A stretch of DNA of 64,000 bases, from NCBI RefSeq assembly GCF_022829285.1, contig NZ_JAKSYI010000141.1:124001-188000 (forward strand), in the 5' to 3' direction. The DNA is from Methylobacterium sp. J-078. GTDB lineage: Bacteria > Pseudomonadota > Alphaproteobacteria > Rhizobiales > Beijerinckiaceae. The translations under genes were made by a program, and so were the position numbers. Under the pieces are notes generated by a model. That model searched no databases. It was not told the origin of the DNA and worked only from the letters and a program-made list of their open reading frames with translations. Below are positions 19,371 through 28,543 of this stretch, in pieces. Numbering within the stretch: position 1 is the first letter of the stretch; the number at the start of each line of letters is the position of its first letter.

Positions 19371-20147
19371 ATGCTGAAGACCCGCATCATCCCCTGCCTC
19401 GACGTGAAGGACGGCCGCGTCGTGAAGGGCGTGCAGTTCCTCGAACTGCGCGATGCCGGCGATCCGGTGGAAGCGGCCAAGGCCTATGACGCCGCCGGGG
19501 CCGACGAACTCTGCTTCCTCGACATCACCGCGAGCCACGAGGACCGGGGCACGCTCCTCGACGTGGTCAGCCGCACGGCGGAAGCCTGCTTCATGCCGCT
19601 GACCGTGGGCGGCGGCATCCGCACGGTGGCGGATATCCGCACCCTGCTGCTCGCCGGGGCCGACAAGGTCTCGATCAACACGGCGGCGGTGAACGATCCC
19701 GACTTCGTGGCGCGCGGGGCCGAGAAGTTCGGCAGCCAGTGCATCGTCGTCGCCATCGACGCCAAGCGCACCTCCGGACCCGGCGAGCCCGCGGCCTGGC
19801 AGATCTTCACCCATGGCGGACGCAAGGCGACGGGCCTCGACGCCATCGACTTCGCCCGCACCGTCACCGCGCGCGGGGCCGGTGAATTGCTGGTGACCTC
19901 CATGGACCGGGACGGCATGCGCTCGGGCTACGACATCGGCCTGACGCGGGCGATCGCGGACGCCGTCACGGTGCCGGTCATCGCCTCGGGGGGCGTCGGC
20001 GGCCTCGACGATCTGGTGGCGGGCGTGCGCGACGGCGGCGCCAGCGCCGTGCTGGCGGCCTCGATCTTCCACTTCGGTCAGCACACCGTGTCCGAGGCCA
20101 AGGCCCACATGGCGGCGGCCGGACTTTCCATGCGCCTCGATCTGTAA
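19371..20147 (+). CDS. hisF: Imidazole glycerol phosphate synthase, cyclase subunit
   Basis: A 258-residue TIM-barrel cyclase that uses ammonia from HisH to make imidazole glycerol phosphate and AICAR. The N-terminus [16 protein letters not shown] carries the first catalytic aspartate and VVAIDAKR the second; VGGGIRT and ASGGVGG bind phosphate. It lies 18 nt after hisA. Confidence 0.97.
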   Translation: MLKTRIIPCLDVKDGRVVKGVQFLELRDAGDPVEAAKAYDAAGADELCFLDITASHEDRGTLLDVVSRTAEACFMPLTVGGGIRTVADIRTLLLAGADKVSINTAAVNDPDFVARGAEKFGSQCIVVAIDAKRTSGPGEPAAWQIFTHGGRKATGLDAIDFARTVTARGAGELLVTSMDRDGMRSGYDIGLTRAIADAVTVPVIASGGVGGLDDLVAGVRDGGASAVLAASIFHFGQHTVSEAKAHMAAAGLSMRLDL

Positions 20148-20241
20148 GCACGCCGGCGGCCGGCCCTTGCGTCATGATCCATCGTGCCGCACGCTCGCGC
20201 CGACGGCACGATAGGCCCGGTTCGCCGGGACCCAGGATTGT

Positions 20242-20565
20242 ATGACCCAGTTCACGCTCAACGACCTCGAAGCCCTCGTGGCCGACCGCGCCGCGGCGTC
20301 GCCCGAGACCTCCTACACGGCCAAGCTTCTCGCCGGCGGCCAGGGGCGGGCGGCCAAGAAGCTCGGCGAGGAGGCCGTGGAGGCCGCCATCGCCGCCGTG
20401 CAGGGTGACCGCGCCGGGCTGGTGAGCGAGGCGGCGGACGTGCTCTATCACCTGCTCGTGGTGCTGCGCGGCGGCGGCATCGCCCTCGACGAAGTGCTGG
20501 CCGAGCTGGAGCGCCGTACCGCCCAGAGCGGGATCGCCGAGAAGGCCGCGCGGGGGCCGGCGTGA
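20242..20565 (+). CDS. hisE: Phosphoribosyl-ATP pyrophosphatase
   Basis: A 107-residue all-helical hydrolase that removes pyrophosphate from phosphoribosyl-ATP, step two of histidine synthesis. Key parts are [20 protein letters not shown] and the acidic Mg-binding EEAVEA and [11 protein letters not shown]. It is the free-standing HisE, not fused to HisI. Its stop overlaps the GTG start of coaA by four bases (GTGA). Confidence 0.94.
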   Translation: MTQFTLNDLEALVADRAAASPETSYTAKLLAGGQGRAAKKLGEEAVEAAIAAVQGDRAGLVSEAADVLYHLLVVLRGGGIALDEVLAELERRTAQSGIAEKAARGPA

Positions 20566-21581
20566 ACGCCGAGACGCCCGTTCCGCTCGCCGCGCCGCGC
20601 ATGCCCGCGCAGGGGCAGGATCCGGTCACCGGGGAAGGCTCCGAGCGGCTCTCCCCCTACCGCCTGTTCACCCGCGAGGAATGGGCCCAGCTGCGCGCCG
20701 ACACGCCGCTGACCCTGGCGGCCGAAGAGGTGGCGCGCCTGCAATCGCTCAACGATCCGATCTCCGTGGAGGAGGTCGAGGCGATCTACCTGCCGCTGTC
20801 GCGCCTGCTCTCGCTCTACGTCGCGGCGACGCAGGGGCTGTTCAAGGCGACCCAGCGCTTCCTGCTCGCCGAGCACGAGACCAAGGTGCCCTACATCATC
20901 GGCCTGGCGGGCTCCGTGGCGGTGGGCAAGTCCACCTCCGCCCGCGTCCTGGCGGCCCTGCTGGCGCGCTGGCCGAACACCCCGAAGGTCGACCTCGTCA
21001 CCACGGACGGCTTCCTCCTGCCGAACGCCGAATTGCGCCGCATGGACGCGATGGAGCGCAAGGGCTTTCCGGAGAGCTACGACACCGCGGCCCTCCTGCG
21101 CTTCCTCACGGACATCAAGGCCGGCAAGAAGCGGGTCGCCGCCCCCCTCTACTCGCACCTCGTCTACGACGTCATGCCGGGCGAGGAGCGGGTCATCGAA
21201 TCGCCCGACATCCTCATCGTCGAGGGCCTCAACGTGCTGCAGCCTGCGCGCCTGCCGCGCGACGGCACCGCGATTCCGTTCGTGTCCGACTTCTTCGACT
21301 TCTCGATCTACCTCGACGGGCACGAGGACGACCTGCACCGCTGGTACGTCAACCGCTTCCTGCGCCTGCGCCAGACCGCCTTCCGCGATCCGCTCTCCTA
21401 TTTCCGCAAATACGCGGAGGTGACGGAGGCCGAGGCCATCGCGATCGCCGACACGCTCTGGACCACGATCAACCTCCCGAACCTGCGCGACAACATCCTG
21501 CCGACCCGCCAGCGGGCGAGCCTGATCCTCGCCAAGGGCGCCAGCCACCGCATCGAAAGCGTGGCCCTGCGCCGGCTCTGA
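20562..21581 (+). CDS. coaA: Pantothenate kinase (type I)
   Basis: A 339-residue P-loop kinase that phosphorylates pantothenate, the first committed step of coenzyme A synthesis. Walker A is [26 protein letters not shown] and the [10 protein letters not shown] strand are signatures of the prokaryotic type I enzyme. The GTG start overlaps hisE. Last gene of the his-coaA block; the following DNA changes in composition. Confidence 0.96.
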   Translation: MNAETPVPLAAPRMPAQGQDPVTGEGSERLSPYRLFTREEWAQLRADTPLTLAAEEVARLQSLNDPISVEEVEAIYLPLSRLLSLYVAATQGLFKATQRFLLAEHETKVPYIIGLAGSVAVGKSTSARVLAALLARWPNTPKVDLVTTDGFLLPNAELRRMDAMERKGFPESYDTAALLRFLTDIKAGKKRVAAPLYSHLVYDVMPGEERVIESPDILIVEGLNVLQPARLPRDGTAIPFVSDFFDFSIYLDGHEDDLHRWYVNRFLRLRQTAFRDPLSYFRKYAEVTEAEAIAIADTLWTTINLPNLRDNILPTRQRASLILAKGASHRIESVALRRL

Positions 21582-21753
21582 GGTTCGCTATGGGTGGCAG
21601 GCGCTCGGGGCGCCCGGACGGGATGGCCGCTGCGGGTGGGGATATCCGAAAGCGGCCTTCCAATCTCGACCGTTTGCAGACCCTCCGCGACGAAGGCTCG
21701 ATGTAGCCCTCCCCACCGAACCGGGCGCGCCGGACAATCGGATAGGCCAGAGC

Positions 21754-22029
21754 ATGAGCCACGAACTCTACCGCGTTATCGGCCTGCTGGAACAGGAAGG
21801 CGTTCACTTCCGCCTCGACCGGCACCGCGACGACAGCATCATGATCACGGTGACCTTGGTCGGGGAGCGCATTGAGATCGACGTGTTCGAAGATGGACAC
21901 ATCGAGTACTCCCGTTTCCGCGGGAACGAGGACGTGGAGGACGATATCGCCCTGCTCGAAGCGCTGCTGCGTGGGCAAAGGCGCGCTCAAGACGATGTCC
22001 GCGCTGGGGACGCGTGCCATGATCGTTGA
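21754..22029 (+). CDS. Small immunity-like protein A
   Basis: A 91-residue soluble protein of unknown function, predicted mostly beta strands with a C-terminal helix. The core (HFRLDRHRDD, then IMITVTLVGERIEIDVFEDG) resembles small proteins often encoded next to polymorphic toxins. It starts the four-gene cassette 172 nt after coaA; the spacer 21582-21753 holds no convincing gene. Its last 11 nt overlap the next gene, so translation may be coupled. Immunity function is inferred from resemblance and context, not shown. Confidence 0.7.
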   Translation: MSHELYRVIGLLEQEGVHFRLDRHRDDSIMITVTLVGERIEIDVFEDGHIEYSRFRGNEDVEDDIALLEALLRGQRRAQDDVRAGDACHDR

Positions 22030-22819
22030 ACGCCACGTCAGTCCGGACGGTGTTCTGACCTTCGTTGTCGAGCGGCTTGAGGATGGCCAAACTCTGCTCG
22101 GCTTCGAGCAATCTCAATGGCACACCCACCCCGATCTTCTCGTCGGCCAGTACGGCGACACGGAATCGACCGCCACGAGCGCGTACATCGACAGGCTTCT
22201 GCGCGGCACCGCTGTGATCGGCATACGGCGTCGAGAAGGCGCGATCACCGAAGCCTGGATCATGGATGATCCCGCGTTCGAGGCGGACGCATTCGCCGAG
22301 GGAGAGACCTTGGAGATGCGCCACTGGGACGGTCGCCCGTGGTCGCCGACCCAGACGGGAGGCGACGCGCGGGAGTGGGATATCTACGCTGAGGTGTCCG
22401 GCGGCCCTGAACTCGTCAGGCACTTCGGGCAGGTCCCAAGCTTTCACGACGCAGGAGTTCTCAGCCTGCACCTCAATCGGAATGGGCCAAGTGCCCTACG
22501 CCTGCACGGCTGGAGCAACACGGGTCGGCTCGGCGCAGACCGCGCGCTCGCACTGGACCGGCACGCCATCGTCACCTTTACCCTTGAGGGTCTGATGGAC
22601 CTGCAAATCGACGGTTTCAGCATCCAGAATGTCATCGGCGGATTGATCCTGCGCCGTGCACCCGATCGCCTGGAGCGTCAGGGCTGTCTCGCGTTCGATC
22701 CCCAACCTCAGGATATCGAGATCGAACTCGTGCCCTGCTATGGTCTCAACGGCTTGATCCGCGCACGCTCGGTCGCCATCACCTTCGAGCCAGGGGAGCC
22801 CGGAGGCTGCGATGCCTGA
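22019..22819 (+). CDS. Two-domain protein with Imm50-like C-terminal half
   Basis: A 266-residue soluble protein. The N-terminal part (about 1-100; includes GFEQSQWHTHPDLL) is an unassigned domain. The C-terminal part (about 140-265) has PSFHDAGVLSLHLNR, then a hydrophobic ITFTLEG-like strand followed by DLQIDGFSIQNV, a pattern I recognise as similar to the Imm50 immunity family of polymorphic toxin systems. It overlaps the genes before (11 nt) and after (8 nt). GC content is low for this window: 57% at 22081-22140 against 70% at 21121-21180 by hand count. The Imm50 link needs a profile search; I am moderately sure. Confidence 0.72.
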   Translation: MIVERHVSPDGVLTFVVERLEDGQTLLGFEQSQWHTHPDLLVGQYGDTESTATSAYIDRLLRGTAVIGIRRREGAITEAWIMDDPAFEADAFAEGETLEMRHWDGRPWSPTQTGGDAREWDIYAEVSGGPELVRHFGQVPSFHDAGVLSLHLNRNGPSALRLHGWSNTGRLGADRALALDRHAIVTFTLEGLMDLQIDGFSIQNVIGGLILRRAPDRLERQGCLAFDPQPQDIEIELVPCYGLNGLIRARSVAITFEPGEPGGCDA

Positions 22820-23330
22820 TGCGGGCGCCGTTGGACTCGCGACACATGTCGGCCGCGTGCTGCGCCGGATTTGGGACCCCATCGACCTGGGCGGGTGGGG
22901 ACCGGAGGACGAGTACGACAGTTACGTGCCCGGCCTCGTGGCCCTCACGTGCGACCACGTCGTATTCGAGGAGGTTCTCATCGCGCATCTCGGGCGGATC
23001 GAGGTCGAACAGATGTGCATGTCTCTGACGCCCGCCAAGCGGACGCGGGCGGCCCGCGCGCTCCTCGGTCTACGCCACGCGCACATGCAGGGGTTCGGCA
23101 GGCTCGTCGAGCAGTGGTCGAGCCTGGACGGCCTACGCTGCCTCTGGGTCATCGAGACCCGTGATGGCCTCTACGCCTATGAAGAGGGCATCCTCCAGCA
23201 CGAAGACGACGAAAACGGCCGGTACTCATGGTGGGCCGACGCGGGTCTGGGCAGGTCAGGATTATTCGACACGGTTGAGGCCGCCGAGCGGGAGGCGCAT
23301 GCCGTGACCGGCTGGTTGCGCGAGGGGTGA
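22812..23330 (+). CDS. Immunity-like protein with DUF1871-like N-terminus
   Basis: A 172-residue soluble protein. The first half, with RRIWDPIDLGG, EDEYDSYVP and LGRIEVEQM, resembles the DUF1871-type helical domain seen in many small proteins beside toxins. The second half (WVIETRDGLYAYEEG, then a tryptophan pair and FDTVEAAEREA) is an unassigned alpha/beta segment. ATG at 22812 lies inside the end of the preceding gene (8-nt overlap), showing tight packing. No enzymatic motif is seen. Confidence 0.7.
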   Translation: MPDAGAVGLATHVGRVLRRIWDPIDLGGWGPEDEYDSYVPGLVALTCDHVVFEEVLIAHLGRIEVEQMCMSLTPAKRTRAARALLGLRHAHMQGFGRLVEQWSSLDGLRCLWVIETRDGLYAYEEGILQHEDDENGRYSWWADAGLGRSGLFDTVEAAEREAHAVTGWLREG

Positions 23331-23382
23331 ATGGCGAGGGGCCGGTTGCAACCCATAGGTTACACAGCGGAATGATGGTTCG

Positions 23383-23790
23383 ATGATCAGCACCGCCGTC
23401 GATCCAAGCGACTCGGTAAACGAGCCCTGGCGCGCATTGGTGCCGGGGGAGGTCGCAGTGCTCAACCTTCTTCTCGCCACCGACTTCCCCGGCCGGAGTG
23501 AACTTGCAGCCCAAGCCCGTTCCGCTCTCGCGCGCCGAGTAGATCAGGAAGGCAGCCTACGCTTCCAGGCCGATGTGCCACGGGCGGGAGTTCGAGTTCG
23601 GGTTCCGGTCGAGGGGCACTATCATGACGACGGCTCTGCACCGGGTCCGCATAGACCGGCCGTCAATCTCCTCCTGCACGTAGTCGACGGGCGGCTACAT
23701 GAGCTTGAAGTCTACAAGGATGACGGCAGCGTCATCCGGATTCAGCCCTTCGCAGTCTCTCTCGCAGAGATCGAGGTCTTCGTGAACTGA
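23383..23790 (+). CDS. Immunity-like protein D, unknown function
   Basis: A 135-residue soluble protein, 52 nt after the previous gene. The N-terminal helix region RALVPGEVAVLNLLL and the C-terminal VVDGRLHELEVYKDDGSV are typical of small DUF6984-like proteins that often accompany toxin-immunity loci; this match is from memory and unsure. It closes the cassette; the next 134 nt to thpR hold nothing I can identify. Confidence 0.65.
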   Translation: MISTAVDPSDSVNEPWRALVPGEVAVLNLLLATDFPGRSELAAQARSALARRVDQEGSLRFQADVPRAGVRVRVPVEGHYHDDGSAPGPHRPAVNLLLHVVDGRLHELEVYKDDGSVIRIQPFAVSLAEIEVFVN

Positions 23791-23924
23791 GGTCCGCTCA
23801 TCACCCCAGGCCGATCTCACGGGATGGCCAACGAACGACCGCTTTCGAGCAGCGCCGATGCTCGTCGGGACGATTATGGGTCGGGATTGGTCCCGCGCAT
23901 GATCACACGAATTCCGTTTCAACC

Positions 23925-24464
23925 TCAGCCCAGCGGATAGGCTGCCTCGACCACGTAGGGGCCGCCGCCCTTCGAGTCCCGCGCCGAGAACAGCGCCACC
24001 CGCTCCACCGGGACGGTCAGGGGCGTGAACAGGCCGCGTTCGCCGAGATAGGCGGCCACATCCGCCGGGCCTGACTCGCGGCGCAGGCGCGCCAGGGTGA
24101 CGTGGGGGGTGAACTTGCGCCGCTCCGGCTCCGCCCCGGCCTGGCGGGCGAGGCGTTCCTGCTCGGCCTGGAGATCGAGAAGCTCCGGGCTCGGCACCAC
24201 CGTGGCGAGGATGGCGCGTGGCCGGTCGCCGCCGAAGCTCGCCAGCCCGTCGAGGGTGACGCAGAACGGCGCGCGCAGTCGCGCCGCGATCAGGGCCTCG
24301 TGCAGGGCCTCCGCGACCTCGACCTCGACGTCCCCGAGGAAGCGCAGGGTGATGTGGTAGTCGGACGGGTCGATCCAGCGACTGCCGCGAAGGGCACCGC
24401 GCTTCAGCGCCAGCGCTGCGCCGATCTCCGGCGGGATCTCGAGTCCGGTGAACAGGCGCGGCAT
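23925..24464 (-). CDS. thpR: RNA 2',3'-cyclic phosphodiesterase
   Basis: A 179-residue 2H phosphoesterase (LigT/ThpR family) that opens 2',3'-cyclic phosphates on RNA and was named for reversible 2'-5' RNA ligation. The two HxTx motifs are HITL (about residue 42) and HVTL (about 121); the start RLFTGLEIP is typical. It lies 4 nt after the stop of the esterase gene on the same strand, so they are cotranscribed. Confidence 0.93.
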   Translation of the reverse strand: MPRLFTGLEIPPEIGAALALKRGALRGSRWIDPSDYHITLRFLGDVEVEVAEALHEALIAARLRAPFCVTLDGLASFGGDRPRAILATVVPSPELLDLQAEQERLARQAGAEPERRKFTPHVTLARLRRESGPADVAAYLGERGLFTPLTVPVERVALFSARDSKGGGPYVVEAAYPLG

Positions 24465-24468
24465 CGGT

Positions 24469-25149
24469 TCAGCGGGGACCGGGCTTCACGCGGTCGAGGA
24501 AGCGCTCGACGGTGGGGAGAATGCCGGCCACGATGGTCTCGACCCCCTTCACGTTCGGGTGCAGCCCGTCGTCGAGATGGGCCGAGCGGTCGCCGACGAT
24601 GCCGTCGAGGAAGAACGGGTAGAGGACGAGGTCGTGGCTGCGGGCGAGATCCGGGTAGATCGCGTCGAAGCGTGCCACGTAGTCCGGCCCTAGGTTGGGC
24701 GAGGCCTTCATCCCGGTGAGCAGTACGGGGATGCCGCGTGTCTTCAGCCGCGTGATCATCGCCTCCAGGGCCTTGCGGGTGACGGCCGGGTCGGTGCCCC
24801 GCAGCATGTCGTTGGCGCCGAGTTCGAGGATGACGCCGTCGGTGCCGTCGGGGATGGACCAGTCCAGGCGGTCGAGCCCGCCCGTCGTCGTGTCGCCGGA
24901 GACGCCCGCATTCGTGACCGCGACCTGCCGACCGCGCGCCTTCAGCGCACGCTCCAGCACGGCCGGGAAGGCAGCGTTCGCGGGCAGGCGGTACCCTGCC
25001 GTCAGGCTGTCGCCGAAGGCCACGAGCTTGATCGGGGCCGCATCGGGCGCGGCGCGGGCCGGTGCCGTCCCGAGGGTGAGTGCGGCAAAGAGCACCATCA
25101 GCGCGGCGATCCCGAAACCCGGATGGCGCCTGCTGGGCGCGCGGACCAT
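24469..25149 (-). CDS. GDSL-type arylesterase / lysophospholipase (TesA-like)
   Basis: A 226-residue exported SGNH hydrolase of the TesA family. The signal peptide covers about residues 1-34 (IAALMVLFAALTLGTAPARA). Block I is AFGDSLTAGY with nucleophile Ser48, block III GANDMLRG, block V DGLHPNVKG with the catalytic Asp and His. ATG at 25149 is chosen because the signal peptide then has a normal length; an ATG at 25182 would add 11 residues. It is divergent from a YbbA/YbbP-like ABC exporter, the same partnership as tesA-ybbAP in E. coli. Confidence 0.92.
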   Translation of the reverse strand: MVRAPSRRHPGFGIAALMVLFAALTLGTAPARAAPDAAPIKLVAFGDSLTAGYRLPANAAFPAVLERALKARGRQVAVTNAGVSGDTTTGGLDRLDWSIPDGTDGVILELGANDMLRGTDPAVTRKALEAMITRLKTRGIPVLLTGMKASPNLGPDYVARFDAIYPDLARSHDLVLYPFFLDGIVGDRSAHLDDGLHPNVKGVETIVAGILPTVERFLDRVKPGPR

Positions 25150-25243
25150 ATCGATGCGATGTGAGACTTCACACAGACCCATTCGCTCACAACTCCGACC
25201 CTCGGCTCATCATGTCCGCGCATCCTCACAGATCGGTCACCCG

Positions 25244-25948
25244 TTGAACTCCGACAAGGCCACGGCACCGACCATCGCCCTCTCCGACATCGACCTGAGC
25301 CTGGGACGTGGGCCCGCCCGTGTTCACGTGCTGCGCGGGATCTCCCTCGCGGTGGCGGCCGGAGAGGCCGTGGGCCTCGTCGGTCCCTCGGGCTCGGGCA
25401 AGTCGACGCTGCTCATGGTGATGGCCGGTCTGGAGCGCCCGGATGCCGGCCGCATCGTCGTGGAGGGCACGGATCTCGGCGCCCTCGACGAGGATGCGCT
25501 CGCGCGCTTCCGGGGCCGGCGCATCGGCATCGTGTTCCAGGCCTTCCACCTCGTGCCCACGATGACGGCCCTGGAGAACGTGGCGCTGCCCCTGGAACTG
25601 GCCGACAAGCCGGATGCCCATCGGCGGGCCCAGGCCGAACTCGAGGCGGTCGGCCTCGGTCATCGCCTGCAACACTACCCGGCCCAGCTCTCCGGCGGCG
25701 AGCAGCAGCGCGTCGCCATCGCCCGCGCCATCGCGCCGGACCCGGCGATCTTGGTCGCCGACGAACCCACCGGAAACCTCGACGAGGCGACGGGGCGCCA
25801 GATCGTCGACCTCCTGTTCGCGCTCAAGCGCGACCGGGGCGCGACCCTGGTGCTCGTGACCCACGATCCCGGCCTCGCCCGCCTCTGCGACCGGACCGTC
25901 CGCCTGCGCTCCGGCCGGGTGGAAGAGCCCGTGCCGGTCCGGGCCTGA
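25244..25948 (+). CDS. ABC transporter ATPase, YbbA/LolD type
   Basis: A 234-residue ATPase of the MacB/LolD class. Walker A GPSGSGKST, signature LSGGEQQRVAIARA, Walker B ILVADEPTGNLDE and the switch histidine in VLVTHD are all present. The start is taken as TTG 25244, the only plausible in-frame start; the ribosome binding site is weak. The permease gene follows after 3 nt. As in E. coli YbbA, it sits beside a TesA-like esterase. The substrate is not established. Confidence 0.92.
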   Translation: MNSDKATAPTIALSDIDLSLGRGPARVHVLRGISLAVAAGEAVGLVGPSGSGKSTLLMVMAGLERPDAGRIVVEGTDLGALDEDALARFRGRRIGIVFQAFHLVPTMTALENVALPLELADKPDAHRRAQAELEAVGLGHRLQHYPAQLSGGEQQRVAIARAIAPDPAILVADEPTGNLDEATGRQIVDLLFALKRDRGATLVLVTHDPGLARLCDRTVRLRSGRVEEPVPVRA

Positions 25949-25951
25949 GCG

Positions 25952-28540
25952 ATGCACGGTACGCTGTCCCGGCCGGGCGAGCCCGGTCCCGCGCGACGCT
26001 CGTCCGGCCTTCGCGTGCCCCTGACGCTGCGCCTGGCCCTGCGCGAACTGCGCGGCGGCCTGTCCGGCTTCGCGGTGTTCCTCGCCTGCATCGCCCTCGG
26101 CGTCGCGGCGATCGCCGGCGTCGCCTCGATCTCGCGCTCCCTCACCGATGGGCTCGGCCGCGAGGGTGCGCGCATCCTCGGGGGCGACCTCACCTACAGC
26201 CTGATCAACCGCGCGGCGACGCCCGAGGAGCGCGCCGCCCTCGACGCGCAGGGCCGCGTCTCGGTGGTGACCACCCTGCGCGCCATGGCGGTGGCCGGCG
26301 AGGGTGCGGCGCTGGTCGAGCTGAAGGCGGTGGGGGACGATTATCCGAGCACGGGCGAACTCGTCACCGACCCGACCGGGCCCCTGACCGAGCTTCTCGC
26401 GGAGCGCGACGGCGCGGACGGGGCCGTGGCCGATCCGGTGCTGCTGACGCGCCTCGACCTCAAGGTCGGCGATCGCATCACCATCGCGGGCCGGCCCTTC
26501 GCGATCCGCGCGACCCTGGTCTCCGAGCCCGACCGCATCGCCAACGGCATCGGCTTCGGGCCCCGCGTCCTGATCTCGCACGCCGCGCTCGCGAAATCCG
26601 ACCTCGTCCGTCCGGGCAGCCTCAACCGCTGGAGCTACCGGCTCCGCATCCCGGAAGCCGACGACGCGGCCCTGCAGAGCCGGGCGGCTTCCATCGCCAA
26701 GGCCGTGCCGGATGCGGGCTGGGAGATGCGGGCCCGCACCAACGCGGACCCGCGCTTCGCCAAGAGCATCGAGCGCTTCACCCAGTTCCTCACCCTGGTG
26801 GGACTGACGGCCCTCATCGTCGGCGGCGTCGGCGTGGCCAATGCGGTCGCGGCCTTCGTCGAGCGCAAGCGCGGCTCCATCGCCACCCTGAAGAGCGTCG
26901 GCGCGCCGGGCGGCCAGGTCGTGCTTCTCTACCTGACGCAGGTCGGGCTCATCGCGGCGCTCGGCATCGCGATCGGACTTGCGGTCGGCGCGCTGCTCCC
27001 GTTCGGGCTCGATGCGCTCTTCCACGATTCCCTGCCGCTGCCCCTGAACCCCACGATCGCCCCCGGCGAACTCGCCCTGGCCGCCGCTTACGGCTTCCTG
27101 ACCGCGCTCGCCTTCGCCATCCTTCCCCTCGGCCGGGCGCACGACATCCCGGTCTCGGGCCTGTTCCGCGACGTGGTGGACCCGGGCGTGGGGCGCACGC
27201 GCCTGCGTTACCGGCTGATCCTGGTCGCGGCCCTGGCGGGCCTCGTCGCCCTGGCCGTGGGGACCGCCTTTGACCGGCGCCTCGCGCTGATCTTCATCGT
27301 GGCGGCCGGGCTCGCCTTCGGGCTCCTGCGCCTCGTCGCCATCGGGCTGATGGCGGGGGCCCGCCGCCTGCCGCGCCCGCGCATGGCCGCCCCCCGCATG
27401 GCGCTCGCCAACCTGCACCGGCCCGGGGCCCTGACCCCCGCCATCGTGCTCTCCCTCGGCCTCGGGGTGACGCTCCTCGTGACCCTGAGCCTGATCGACG
27501 CCAACGTCCGGCGCACGCTCACGAGTTCGCTGCCCGCCAAGGCCCCGAACCTGTTCTTCCTCGACATTCCCTCCAGCGACGCCGACGCCTTCCACGGCTT
27601 CCTGGGGGGCCTCGCTCCGGGCGCCAAGATCGAGCGCGTCCCGATGATGCGCGGGCGGATCACCGCCCTGAACAACGTGCCCGCAGAGGCGATCAAGGCG
27701 CCGGAGGAAGCCGCCTGGGTCCTCGACGGCGATCGCGGCATCACCTACGCGGAGGATCTGCCCGAGGGCTCGAGCCTCGTGGCCGGATCCTGGTGGAACG
27801 CCGAGGAGGCGAAGACGCCCCTCGTCTCGTTCGACGCCGAACTCGCGGCCAAGCTCGATCTGAAGGTCGGCAGCAGCGTCACGGTCAACGTGCTCGGGCG
27901 CACCCTCACGGCGCGGATCGCCAACTTGCGCAAGGTCGAGTGGCGATCGCTGGGCATCAACTTCGTCATGGTGTTCTCGCCCGGCACCTTCCGGGGGGCG
28001 CCGCATTCGGATCTCGCCACCCTGACCTTCCCGAACGGCCCCGACGCCCGGGCCGAGGCCGGCATCCTGCGGGACGTGGCGCGGGCCTACCCGTCCGTCA
28101 CCAGCGTGCGGGTGAAGGAAGCGCTCGAAGCCGTCAGCGACATCGTCGGCAAGCTCGTGCTGGCCATCCGGGGCGCCAGCGGCATCGCCGTGGTGGCGAG
28201 CCTGTTTGTGCTCGCCGGGGCGCTGGCGGCCGGCCACCGGGCCCGGCTCTACGACGCCGTGGTGCTCAAGACCCTGGGCGCCACCCGGCGCCGCCTGCTT
28301 GCGGCCTACACCCTCGAATACGGGGCGCTCGGCCTCGCCACCGCGATCTTCGGCCTCGCCGCCGGCACCCTGGCGGGCTGGATCATCGTCACGCGGGTGA
28401 TGAAGCTCGACTTCACTCTCGATCTCTCCGGCGCCCTGGTCGCCGCGACCCTGGCGGTCGCCTTCGCGATCCTGCTCGGGCTCGCCGGAACCTGGCGCAT
28501 CCTCGGCCAGAAGCCGGCGCCCTACCTGCGCCAGTTCTAA
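25952..28540 (+). CDS. ABC transporter permease, YbbP/FtsX-like
   Basis: An 862-residue inner-membrane permease with two FtsX domains. An N-terminal helix (about 35-57) is followed by a large periplasmic domain, then three FtsX helices around residues 270-385, a central pair of helices near 410-475, a second periplasmic domain (about 500-730), and the C-terminal FtsX domain with VVLKTLGATRRRLLAAY. The repeat of the KSVGA / KTLGAT motif in both halves is diagnostic. Partner ATPase precedes it. Slightly longer than E. coli YbbP. Probable lipid or lipoprotein-related mechanotransmission or export, by family. Confidence 0.92.
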   Translation: MHGTLSRPGEPGPARRSSGLRVPLTLRLALRELRGGLSGFAVFLACIALGVAAIAGVASISRSLTDGLGREGARILGGDLTYSLINRAATPEERAALDAQGRVSVVTTLRAMAVAGEGAALVELKAVGDDYPSTGELVTDPTGPLTELLAERDGADGAVADPVLLTRLDLKVGDRITIAGRPFAIRATLVSEPDRIANGIGFGPRVLISHAALAKSDLVRPGSLNRWSYRLRIPEADDAALQSRAASIAKAVPDAGWEMRARTNADPRFAKSIERFTQFLTLVGLTALIVGGVGVANAVAAFVERKRGSIATLKSVGAPGGQVVLLYLTQVGLIAALGIAIGLAVGALLPFGLDALFHDSLPLPLNPTIAPGELALAAAYGFLTALAFAILPLGRAHDIPVSGLFRDVVDPGVGRTRLRYRLILVAALAGLVALAVGTAFDRRLALIFIVAAGLAFGLLRLVAIGLMAGARRLPRPRMAAPRMALANLHRPGALTPAIVLSLGLGVTLLVTLSLIDANVRRTLTSSLPAKAPNLFFLDIPSSDADAFHGFLGGLAPGAKIERVPMMRGRITALNNVPAEAIKAPEEAAWVLDGDRGITYAEDLPEGSSLVAGSWWNAEEAKTPLVSFDAELAAKLDLKVGSSVTVNVLGRTLTARIANLRKVEWRSLGINFVMVFSPGTFRGAPHSDLATLTFPNGPDARAEAGILRDVARAYPSVTSVRVKEALEAVSDIVGKLVLAIRGASGIAVVASLFVLAGALAAGHRARLYDAVVLKTLGATRRRLLAAYTLEYGALGLATAIFGLAAGTLAGWIIVTRVMKLDFTLDLSGALVAATLAVAFAILLGLAGTWRILGQKPAPYLRQF

Positions 28541-28543
28541 ACC

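Noticed and set aside
21582-21753. Possible remnant of a toxin or transposase before the immunity-like cassette
   Set aside because: No recognisable motif or repeat was found in the 172 nt; calling a remnant would be guesswork.
25226-28237. A 1003-codon open frame on the minus strand across the ABC exporter genes
   Set aside because: It is antisense to ybbA/ybbP-like genes that have full motifs; its product is rich in Gly, Arg, Asp and His in the way GC-rich antisense frames are, with no domain.
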